A stretch of DNA of 64,000 nucleotides from Methylomarinum sp. Ch1-1. GTDB taxonomy: Bacteria; Pseudomonadota; Gammaproteobacteria; Methylococcales; Methylomonadaceae. This document shows positions 46,024 to 53,854 of this stretch, in pieces; position 1 is the stretch's first letter; each line of letters begins with the position of its first letter. The translations under genes and the position numbers were made by a program. Under the pieces are notes generated by a model, which was given only the letters and a program-made list of their open reading frames with translations, had not been told where the DNA came from and did no database searches. Location of the stretch: positions 1,302,001 through 1,366,000 of the forward strand of contig NZ_CP157743.1 of NCBI RefSeq assembly GCF_030717995.2, written 5' to 3'.

Positions 46024-46562
46024 CGCCGCGCTATGTCTTGCTTGATCGTGACGGCGTCATTAATTATGATTCAGATCAATTTATCAAATCTCCTCAGGAA
46101 TGGCAGCCCATCCCCGGCAGTTTAGAGGCTCTGGCCTTGCTGAATGAACACGGCTATAAAGTCGTGGTCATCAGTAATCAGTCGGGCGTGGCCCGCGGCC
46201 TGTTTGATGAGGTCGCGTTGCAGAATATTCATGCCAAGATGCAAGATCTGGCGGCCGACTATGGCGCCAATATCGAGGCGATTTACTATTGCCCGCATGG
46301 TCCCGAAGACGATTGTAGTTGTCGTAAACCCAAAGCCGGCATGTTGCGCCAATTTTCCCAGGATTATCAGGTTTCATTAACGGCGCTGCCTTTTATCGGG
46401 GATTCGTTGCGCGATATCGAGGCTGCCAAAGCCGTCTCGGCGCGACCCATGCTGGTGAAAACGGGCAAAGGATGCAAAACCTTGGCCGCAAATCCGGATC
46501 TTAACGTACCTGTATTTGAGAATTTATATGATGCAGCAAAATTTATCGTCAAAGAGAAATAA
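46020..46562 (+). CDS. gmhB: D-glycero-beta-D-manno-heptose 1,7-bisphosphate 7-phosphatase
   Basis: HAD-family phosphatase of LPS heptose synthesis. 180 residues: VLLDRDGVINYDS (nucleophile Asp), VISNQSGVARGLF, zinc loop CPHGPEDDCSCRKP and FIGDSLRDIEAAK. glyS-gmhB-plsC order is common in gammaproteobacteria. Confidence 0.95.
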   Translation: MTPRYVLLDRDGVINYDSDQFIKSPQEWQPIPGSLEALALLNEHGYKVVVISNQSGVARGLFDEVALQNIHAKMQDLAADYGANIEAIYYCPHGPEDDCSCRKPKAGMLRQFSQDYQVSLTALPFIGDSLRDIEAAKAVSARPMLVKTGKGCKTLAANPDLNVPVFENLYDAAKFIVKEK

Positions 46563-47283
46563 TTTAAGAGTTTATATCGGCTCCAGCCTATTATTCGCCT
46601 ATATTGTCATATCGACGTTAATCATCGGACCGATTATTTTACTGGCCAGCGTGCTGCCGTTCTCGATACGCTATCAAATAGCGCAATTATGGATCAAAAC
46701 CTTATTCTGGGTGTTAAAAACGACTTGCGGTTTAACCTATGAAGTTCGGGGCTTGGAAAATATACCCAAGAATCAGAGCTGTATTGTGCTAAGCAAACAT
46801 CAGTCAGCCTGGGAAACGGTCGCATTACGTCTTTTTTTGCCCCCGCAAACCGCATTATTGAAAAGATCCCTGCTCTGGATACCGATTGGCGGTTGGGCGC
46901 TGGCGACTTTAAAGCCTATCGCCATCGACAGGGAAAATCAGCGCGAGGCGTTAAAGGCCTTGATTGAACAAGGAATGGCGCGCTTGAAGGAAGGTTTGTT
47001 TGTCGTGATCTTCCCGGAAGGCACACGCGCCGCCCCGGGGGAAAATAAAAAGTTCAATGCCGGCGGGGCGATGCTGGCGCAAAAATCCGCTTATCCGGTC
47101 ATTCCGCTGGCGCATAACGCCGGAGAGTTCTGGCCACGATACAGTTTTTTGAAATACCCCGGTACTATTCAAGTCAGAATTGGTCCCGTTATTCAAACTG
47201 AAGGCAAAAAAGCCAAAGAGATCAATGCTGAGGCAGAGACCTGGATAGCGCAGGCCATGGCCGAAATCAGTCAATCCACATAA
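46528..47283 (+). CDS. plsC: 1-acyl-sn-glycerol-3-phosphate acyltransferase
   Basis: Membrane acyltransferase that makes phosphatidic acid. About 251 residues from ATG 46528, which overlaps gmhB by 35 bases. An N-terminal hydrophobic helix (about 17-38) precedes the acyltransferase motifs SKHQSAWET (Glu replaces the usual Asp of HX4D, as in many close homologues), and FPEGTRAAPGE. IPLAHNAGEFW is a further family pattern. Confidence 0.9.
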   Translation: MMQQNLSSKRNNLRVYIGSSLLFAYIVISTLIIGPIILLASVLPFSIRYQIAQLWIKTLFWVLKTTCGLTYEVRGLENIPKNQSCIVLSKHQSAWETVALRLFLPPQTALLKRSLLWIPIGGWALATLKPIAIDRENQREALKALIEQGMARLKEGLFVVIFPEGTRAAPGENKKFNAGGAMLAQKSAYPVIPLAHNAGEFWPRYSFLKYPGTIQVRIGPVIQTEGKKAKEINAEAETWIAQAMAEISQST

Positions 47284-47302
47284 CACAATATTATTTATAA
47301 TG

Positions 47303-47710
47303 ATGAAAAAATTAGCGTTATTTTGCCTATCCACCCTGTTTTTAGTGGGTTGTGCAGACAAAAATCAATTTGAGCAGGCGGTATTGGAACGCATGCAGAA
47401 CGAAAAGGACATCAAGGATTACAAGATCGATCCTCAACATATGACCGATTGCGTCGTCGATTTAACGTCGAAAAAGATGCCGGGGCTGTTTCCTTTCGAC
47501 CCGACGCGGCTGACGGCTTACCGTAACTACGCGAAGATGTTGACGTTGACGAAGTCGGAAGACCCGCAGAAGACGATGGAAGAGCTGCGCAGCAGTTTTG
47601 GCTCCGCAAAGGAATTGGCCGAAGCCCATGCGAATTACACCGAGGGCGTGATGAACTGCATGTCCGCCATCATCATGGAAAGTGAAGAAGCCGCCAAGGA
47701 AGGCGAATGA
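47303..47710 (+). CDS. Predicted lipoprotein of unknown function
   Basis: 135 residues from ATG 47303 (or 136 from ATG 47300). The signal peptide ends in the lipobox LFLVGC, so it should be a lipid-anchored periplasmic protein. The mature part is helical and charged, with cysteines in MTDCVVDL and VMNCMSAI that could pair. No family recognised. It follows plsC by about 20 bases and may be in the same transcript; two hairpins end it. Confidence 0.8.
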   Translation: MKKLALFCLSTLFLVGCADKNQFEQAVLERMQNEKDIKDYKIDPQHMTDCVVDLTSKKMPGLFPFDPTRLTAYRNYAKMLTLTKSEDPQKTMEELRSSFGSAKELAEAHANYTEGVMNCMSAIIMESEEAAKEGE

Positions 47711-47723
47711 CCATGCTGCCCCT

Positions 47724-47789
47724 CCCGTCTTAGCTGGTGAAGACGGGCTGAGACTAGCTAGGCGTCATTTGGCTAATGGCGCCTTTTTT
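47724..47789 (+). terminator. Two hairpins after the lipoprotein gene
   Basis: CCCGTCTT (47724-47731) pairs with AAGACGGG (47740-47747). Then AGGCGTCATT (47760-47769) pairs with AATGGCGCCT (47775-47784), one wobble, followed by TTTTT. The second is a good rho-independent terminator. Confidence 0.85.
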
Positions 47790-47935
47790 ATTGCTCTAAG
47801 TTAGCAGGTATGCAGGGAGACAATCTGGCTCGGCAAAAAATTCCAGCCATTGTCGGAAAAGATAATGCGTAATCATCAACAATCTGTTACAAATAAACTG
47901 CTGATAACCAAAACTGAATGCGGGTCCATGATCCC

Positions 47936-48284
47936 AGCAATTCCCAGTTTGAGCGTTTTAGGAATATGCACAAAATAACTTCCCGAAACAGTAGGCTTTG
48001 TGGAGGTTCGGTAACTCGCTTGACAGGACGCCGTGAATACATCCATGTAGGCTTGACGGCGGCTATCCCTGCCGCCGACACCTGTCAATCGAGCCACCGA
48101 TTCCTCTTACGACATTTGGAAAAGTTATTTCATACTCGTTCCTTAAAGGTGTTTAGGGCGAGGGGTGTGTCTGTCGAGGAGCGCCGTGAACCTGTGCTTG
48201 GGGGCTTGACGGCGGTATCCCTGCCGCCGACATCCTCGCCAAACACACCCCATGCGCTCTTAGTCATCCAAATTGGAATTGCTG
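47936..48284. repeat. Composite family A element, copy A3, with nested family C
   Basis: Ends AGCAATTCCCAGTTT (47936) and AAATTGGAATTGCT (48270-48283). Flanks CCATGATCCC (47926-47935) and CCATGACCCT (48285-48294) are a slightly decayed target duplication. The right half holds the normal family A arms, the hairpin GGCGGTATCCCTGCCGCC (48211-48228) and an empty cassette site GCGCCGTGAACC. The left half holds a complete family C element (48007-48100) bounded by AAATAACTTCCC / GGAAAAGTTATTT arms. A long reading frame across this region is an artefact. Confidence 0.8.
48007..48100. repeat. Family C element, copy C2, without cassette
   Basis: Left TTCGGTAACTCGCTTGACAGG and right end CCTGTCAATCGAGCCACCGA are inverted repeats with about three mismatches. 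Hairpin GGCGGC-TATCCCT-GCCGCC at 48058-48076. The cassette site reads GACGCCGTGAATACATCC, an empty site matching the filled C1. Confidence 0.8.
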
Positions 48285-48326
48285 CCATGACCCTATAAAC
48301 TTGACCACGAGCGAAATTGTTTTCTG

Positions 48327-48665
48327 ATGAATCTTAAGCATGAAAAATTAAACGGCTACCTGATTTTGCAAATTTGCGAGGAACGCATCGATGCCCATAA
48401 CTCGGTGGAGTTGAAAGAAACCGTGTTGAAACTGATCGAACAGGGAGAAATTAATATTGTCGTAAAATTAGATCAGGTGCGTTTCATCGATAGCTCCGGT
48501 TTGGGGGCATTGCTGTCCGGGTTTAAAAACGCCGCAGCCAGGTCCGGTAAGTTGGTGTTGAGCAATATTCAAAACCAAGTTCTTTCGATGTTCGAGCTGA
48601 CCCGGCTGAATCGAGTTTTTGAAATTTATGCGGATATTAGCGATGTTTTGAGCGACAGCGATTAG
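48327..48665 (+). CDS. STAS-domain anti-sigma factor antagonist
   Basis: 112 residues of a single SpoIIAA/RsbV-like STAS domain. The phosphorylation motif RFIDSSGLGALLSGF (Ser56/Ser57) is present. In partner switching the unphosphorylated form binds the RsbW-like kinase encoded next. First gene of a four-gene string of near-contiguous or overlapping genes. Confidence 0.92.
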   Translation: MNLKHEKLNGYLILQICEERIDAHNSVELKETVLKLIEQGEINIVVKLDQVRFIDSSGLGALLSGFKNAAARSGKLVLSNIQNQVLSMFELTRLNRVFEIYADISDVLSDSD

Positions 48666-48683
48666 CAACTATAGAGGTCATCT

Positions 48684-49127
48684 ATGTCCGACGACGAGCT
48701 ACAGATAGATGTGGTGATTCCCACACAAACGCGCTATTTAGATTTGATCGGCAGTATCGCCGAGCATATCGGCAGGGAGCTGCAACAGTATTCGGGCGAT
48801 CGGGAGGCATTCGCTTATCATTTGAACTTGGTGTTAACGGAAGCGACATCCAATGCTATTCGCTATTCCGGTCATAATGATCCGAGTGAAACCGTCAGGA
48901 TTACCATACAATTCATCGAAGATGAGCTGACTATCAAGGTCTATGATCATGGCCAAGGTTTCGATCTGGAAAAAATTCCTATCCCTGATCTAGACCATCC
49001 CAAGGAGGGCGGGATGGGCATCTTCTTCATTCGTTCGTTGATGGATTCGGTAAGCTATCGCAAGGGGGAGGATGTTAATGTGTTGGAAATAAAAAAAAAA
49101 TTAAAACCCAATCCGAAAGTCCCTTGA
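48684..49127 (+). CDS. RsbW/SpoIIAB-like serine kinase (anti-sigma factor)
   Basis: 147 residues of a GHKL ATPase domain: N box LVLTEATSNAIRYSG, G1 VYDHGQGFD and G2 GGMGIFFIRSLMDS. Such proteins phosphorylate the STAS antagonist and sequester a target (often a sigma factor). Start ATG 48684 has GAGGT upstream, 18 bases after the STAS gene. Its last 4 bases overlap the glutamate dehydrogenase start. No sigma factor gene is adjacent. Confidence 0.9.
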   Translation: MSDDELQIDVVIPTQTRYLDLIGSIAEHIGRELQQYSGDREAFAYHLNLVLTEATSNAIRYSGHNDPSETVRITIQFIEDELTIKVYDHGQGFDLEKIPIPDLDHPKEGGMGIFFIRSLMDSVSYRKGEDVNVLEIKKKLKPNPKVP

Positions 49128-52100
49128 AAATCTATCTTGAAGCCTCCCACTTGTCGGCCGATAAAAGTCGTCAGCACCTTAAAATAGATGAGGTGCAGTA
49201 TCTGCTTGACCGTCATGAAAATATACAAAAACGGCGCTTTCTGAAGACGTTAGCGGAAGTGGTCGTTTTTCCCGATAGTTTTTTAAGCTCGTTGCCCGCC
49301 GCGTTATTGGCTAAACTGATCATAAGATTTTATGATTTTCTTGAAGGCCGCGCCGAGCGCATCGACTTGCAAGTCCTTCCGTTGCTTAACGGCGATCAAC
49401 ATCTGTTGCTGATCAATGCGCCCAACGCCCCTTATCTGGTCGAGACCCTGTTGTTGCTGCAACAAAAATATCACACCTTATTTAGTCTGATTGCCCACCC
49501 CGCTCTGACGATCAAACGCAGAAATCAGGGCATTATTTATTTGGAGAATCAAGTCGAAGGGGAATGCGGGGAATTATTTATCCTTATTCGGCTGGATAAT
49601 ATTGACAATTCAGCCTTGCCGGTCATACAGGCGGAGTGTCGGACATTACTGACTCAGGTCTATCGGGCTTTTCAAGCTTCCTCGGCGTTTACGGAGCAAC
49701 TGGAAAATATTAAAACACTCAACGGGATCAGCGCCTATCAGCCGTTAGTGTCATGGCTGCAACACGACGTCTTTATTCCGCTATGGTATCGGCCGATAAA
49801 GGATATCAGCGGGTTCGCTTTCAAACGGGAGGAAACGGAGGATGTCGGCATCGATTTTCCGGCCTGCCTCAATATATTCAACGCGGGGGCGGCGCAGTTA
49901 TTGAGTGAGGAAATCAGGCGTTTGTTGGCTAGCAATAGCGAAGCCGTGGTTCATAAACTGGCGATTCAAAGCCCGCTGATCAGCAATCAGCCGCTGATTT
50001 ATATAGGGCTGCGGGAAAAGCATAAGCAAACCGAGACAGAGCATGCTTTTATCGGACTGATCAGGAATATTGAACTCAATCATAGCGCCTATCATATTGC
50101 GCCATTACAGGAAAAAATCGAACAAACGTTGGCGAGGATCAGGGTGACTCAGGGAAGTCACGACTATGTCAAGTTACGGGAGATATTTAGCCTGTTTCCT
50201 AAGCTTGAGCTGTTTTTCCTCAGAGAGGAGCAGCTCTATTTATTGGGGCAGTCGTTATGCCGCTATCTGAATCGCCCCGATGCGCTGAAATTATTATTTC
50301 TGGCGAGTCCTAGCCCTTTACGCCTGTCCTTTCTCGTCATCATTCCACAGGAGTTTCTGACGGAAAGCCTGTCAAGCACAGTCGTTAATATCATCTGTGA
50401 TGCATTGGGTTGCCAGGCGGACGATGTTCGCATGATTAACTATGGCGAAAGCTACAGCGCTTTATATTTATCGCTGGGGCCGCGCCAACAACAGCAATTG
50501 CATATCGATATCGCCAGGCTGGAGAAACGGCTGAACCGCAATTGCAGGCCTTGGCCGGTTCAATTAAGAAGATTGCTCGATAGAGCCTTCGGCAAAACTG
50601 ACGGCGGTAAATTGTGGTGTCAATATCATGACAGCTTCGCGGCGGATTATCAGGCGATGCTGCCTCCGCGTTATGCGGTCAAGGATATCGTGCAGATTGA
50701 AAAGGCGGGAGCGAATGGCGGGTTGGGCATTAATTTATTGACGCCTTGCCATGGACTGGAGCATTTTCGACTGCATTTTCACAGCACTTCCGAACAGTAT
50801 CTGGATGAATACATTCCGGTGCTGGACAATCTTAATTTAAGACTGATAGACCAGGTGCAATTCACGGTAAAAGTGCAGGAGACGACGCTATTCATCAAGA
50901 GTTTTACGGTGATGCCGGCTTGCAGTCCCTGGCGACCGTTACAAAAACTCAAACCTTTGCTGCTAGGCGTCATTGAGGCCATGCTGAAAGGCAAGGTTGA
51001 GAATGACCGCTTGAATCAGTTAGTGCTCCTGACCGGCATGAGTTGGCAGGACGTCGATGTGCTGAGGACTTATCGCAATTATTGTTTGCAACTTGGTTTT
51101 CATGTCACCCTTTCCAGCTTCCATCGGGCGCTGCTGAATAATCCGCAATTGGTCAGATTACTTTATCAGTATTTCGAAGTTCGATTTCGCCCGACGCCTG
51201 AATGGGAAGATCTTGCGATCAGGGAAGAGCAGGCCCTGTTTCCGATCCGCTTACGCTTATTGCAAGAGATGGAAACGGTTGACGACCTGAATGACGACAG
51301 GATACTCCGAACTCTGTTTAACCTGATAGATTCGACGGTGCGCAGTAATTTTCATATACGTCGTGAACACGCGGACTATTTCATCGCGATCAAGATTAAC
51401 AGCCTCGGCGTCATCGATATGCCGAGCCCGAGGCCTAGTTATGAAATCTATGTCCATGCCGCCGATATGGAAGGCATCCATTTACGCGGCGGTAAAATCG
51501 CCCGGGGCGGTATACGTTGGTCTGACCGCCCCGATGACTTCAGGATGGAAATATTGGGCTTGATGCAGACGCAAATGAGCAAAAATGCGTTGATTGTGCC
51601 AACCGGCGCCAAAGGCGGTTTTGTGGTCAAAAGGCAGCAGGCCAATGAGAGCTTCAGAGAATCCGGGAAAAGAGCCTATCTGCAGCTCATGCATGCGTTA
51701 CTGGACTTGACCGACAATTATGTCGAAGAAAAGGTCAAGACCTTGCCTGGCATCGTTCGTTATGACGATACCGACCCTTATCTGGTCGTTGCCGCGGACA
51801 AGGGGACGGCGCAGTTTCCAGACCTGGCCAATGCAGTGGCGGCGGAATTCCGGTTTTGGCTAGGCGACGCCTTCGCCAGTGGCGGTTCTCAAGGCTATAA
51901 CCATAAAGAGCTAGGCATTACCGCGCGGGGCGCCTGGGAGAGCATCAAACGCCATTTTCGCGAACGAGGCAAAAACATCCAGGAAGATCCTTTCACCGTC
52001 GTCGGCATAGGCAGCATGGACGGTGACGTGTTCGGCAATGGCATGTTGTTGTCGCCTTGCATCAAGCTACGCGCCGCCATCAGTGGGCGGCATATTTTTC

Positions 52101-53854
52101 TGGACCCCGAGCCTGATCCGCGTATCTCCTCACTGGAGCGTCGGCGTTTGTTCGATTTGCCGGGCTCCAGCTGGGACGATTATCAACGCAATCTGCTCAG
52201 CGAAGGGGGAGGGGTTTATCGGCGCGACGACAAGGACATCCCCATTTCGGAAGCGATCCGGCAGTGGTTGAATATCCGTTATAAGCGGCTGGATGGCGAG
52301 ACGCTGATACGTTATCTGTTGACTGCGCCGGTCGAACTATTATGGCTAGGGGGGATCGGGACCTATGTCAAAGCCAGTACGGAAAAGCACGAAGAGGTGG
52401 GCGATCGGCAAAACGATAATGTCAGAGTGGACGCCGACGCCGTCAAGGCAGATGTCGTCGGAGAAGGGGCCAATCTCGGTTTTACTCGGCGGGCCCGGGT
52501 TGAATTCGCCTTGACCGGCGGCAGCATCAATACCGATGCCATCGATAATTCCGCCGGCGTCGATACTTCAGACCATGAAGTGAATTTGAAAATATTGTTG
52601 CGGGAACTGCATAAGAAGGGCCTGATCGATGATTACCAGACGTTGTTCGATGAATTGGCGGAGCCGGTTTGTCAGTCGGTGCTTGCCGATAATTATCATC
52701 AAACCCTGTGTTTGTCGTTGGAGCAAATTCGTTGTAACGAACAGGCAGAACCGTATATGGAGTTGGCGGAAAGACTGCAAGCGGCCGGCTTTTTGGATTT
52801 TGCCGATGAGGCTTTTCCATCGTTCAAGACGGTGTCGGCGCGAGACAAAATCAAACTGACTCGCCCCGAACTGGCGGTGCTGGTCTCATCGGCGAAGCGA
52901 TGGTTGACTCAGCAACTACTGGAGCGGTCGGAATTCGTTTCGGCGCGCTGTTGTGATCATTATTTATTGGCTTATTTCCCCCCGCCCTTGGTCGAACGTT
53001 TCGTCCAACATATTCCTAACCACCCCTTGGCTTCGGCGATCAAGGCGACCTGTATCAGCAATTTGGTCATCAATCAGGCAGGTTGCGCCTTCATCGCCCG
53101 CGCCGTCGATAATCAGCACCAGGAAATCTGCGCATTGATCAGCAGTTATCTGGCCTTCGATCGAATCCTGCAGGGCGACGTGATTAGAAAGTCACTCGTG
53201 GAGCTCGACAATCACATCGATGCCGCGCTGCAATATCAACTGTTGCTGAAATTAGAGGCTAGGTTGGCCGAATTCAGCTTCTGGAGCTTCGCGAATAATG
53301 CCCGCTTAAAGCCTGAATCGAGTTTGGTTGCGGATTATCAAGATTATTTACAGGAATTTATTCGTTGCGCCGCGCGGCAAGAACAGAGTGAGGACTCAAG
53401 GATGACAGCTTATGGCAAGGAGCTTCCTAAACAGTTGCTCGAACAGCTGCAACGCTTGGATGAAATCAAAGATTTTCCCGCTTGCGTCAAGATGACGATC
53501 GACACGGCTAGCGATATCGATAAAATCGTAAGCCTTTATGAGGAAACGGCGCAATTATTGTTTCTGGCGCTGGTGCGGGAACAGCTGGGTCACATCGCTC
53601 TGCAAGACAGCTGGGAGCGCAAGATGTTTAACCAGTTGCAACAGGGAATCACCCAGATGCAAAGTCAATTGGTTAAAAAAATCGTGCAATCCGATTGCGC
53701 CAGCGCGCAAGACTATTTTGCCGCCAGCCAAAGGCGGGCATTGCTGAACCGTTATCAGCGCAGTTATCATGACATGACTCCGGCGTTGCAGCGCCGATTG
53801 ATGCCTTTCCTGGTCTGGCACCAAGAGTTAGAGAGATTGCTGGAAGCGTTATGA
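49124..53854 (+). CDS. gdhB: NAD-specific glutamate dehydrogenase, large bacterial (GDH2, about 180 kDa) type
   Basis: Oxidatively deaminates glutamate to 2-oxoglutarate with NAD+. 1576 residues, normal for this family. The long N-terminal regulatory half (about 1-700, with ACT-like and helical parts) precedes the catalytic core, marked by GGKIARGGIRWSDRPDDFR, PTGAKGGFVVK (catalytic Lys), DTDPYLVVAADKGTA and GIGSMDGDVFGNGM (NAD site). It starts with TTG 49124 overlapping the kinase stop, with no strong Shine-Dalgarno, so coupling is likely. Its stop overlaps the phosphatase start (ATGA). The embedding in a signalling cassette is unusual. Confidence 0.93.
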   Translation: MKIYLEASHLSADKSRQHLKIDEVQYLLDRHENIQKRRFLKTLAEVVVFPDSFLSSLPAALLAKLIIRFYDFLEGRAERIDLQVLPLLNGDQHLLLINAPNAPYLVETLLLLQQKYHTLFSLIAHPALTIKRRNQGIIYLENQVEGECGELFILIRLDNIDNSALPVIQAECRTLLTQVYRAFQASSAFTEQLENIKTLNGISAYQPLVSWLQHDVFIPLWYRPIKDISGFAFKREETEDVGIDFPACLNIFNAGAAQLLSEEIRRLLASNSEAVVHKLAIQSPLISNQPLIYIGLREKHKQTETEHAFIGLIRNIELNHSAYHIAPLQEKIEQTLARIRVTQGSHDYVKLREIFSLFPKLELFFLREEQLYLLGQSLCRYLNRPDALKLLFLASPSPLRLSFLVIIPQEFLTESLSSTVVNIICDALGCQADDVRMINYGESYSALYLSLGPRQQQQLHIDIARLEKRLNRNCRPWPVQLRRLLDRAFGKTDGGKLWCQYHDSFAADYQAMLPPRYAVKDIVQIEKAGANGGLGINLLTPCHGLEHFRLHFHSTSEQYLDEYIPVLDNLNLRLIDQVQFTVKVQETTLFIKSFTVMPACSPWRPLQKLKPLLLGVIEAMLKGKVENDRLNQLVLLTGMSWQDVDVLRTYRNYCLQLGFHVTLSSFHRALLNNPQLVRLLYQYFEVRFRPTPEWEDLAIREEQALFPIRLRLLQEMETVDDLNDDRILRTLFNLIDSTVRSNFHIRREHADYFIAIKINSLGVIDMPSPRPSYEIYVHAADMEGIHLRGGKIARGGIRWSDRPDDFRMEILGLMQTQMSKNALIVPTGAKGGFVVKRQQANESFRESGKRAYLQLMHALLDLTDNYVEEKVKTLPGIVRYDDTDPYLVVAADKGTAQFPDLANAVAAEFRFWLGDAFASGGSQGYNHKELGITARGAWESIKRHFRERGKNIQEDPFTVVGIGSMDGDVFGNGMLLSPCIKLRAAISGRHIFLDPEPDPRISSLERRRLFDLPGSSWDDYQRNLLSEGGGVYRRDDKDIPISEAIRQWLNIRYKRLDGETLIRYLLTAPVELLWLGGIGTYVKASTEKHEEVGDRQNDNVRVDADAVKADVVGEGANLGFTRRARVEFALTGGSINTDAIDNSAGVDTSDHEVNLKILLRELHKKGLIDDYQTLFDELAEPVCQSVLADNYHQTLCLSLEQIRCNEQAEPYMELAERLQAAGFLDFADEAFPSFKTVSARDKIKLTRPELAVLVSSAKRWLTQQLLERSEFVSARCCDHYLLAYFPPPLVERFVQHIPNHPLASAIKATCISNLVINQAGCAFIARAVDNQHQEICALISSYLAFDRILQGDVIRKSLVELDNHIDAALQYQLLLKLEARLAEFSFWSFANNARLKPESSLVADYQDYLQEFIRCAARQEQSEDSRMTAYGKELPKQLLEQLQRLDEIKDFPACVKMTIDTASDIDKIVSLYEETAQLLFLALVREQLGHIALQDSWERKMFNQLQQGITQMQSQLVKKIVQSDCASAQDYFAASQRRALLNRYQRSYHDMTPALQRRLMPFLVWHQELERLLEAL

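Noticed and set aside
47918-48298. 126-codon plus-strand reading frame
   Set aside because: It lies entirely in element A3 and the nested C2; its protein is a translation of repeat sequence, and similar strings appear in the other family A copies.
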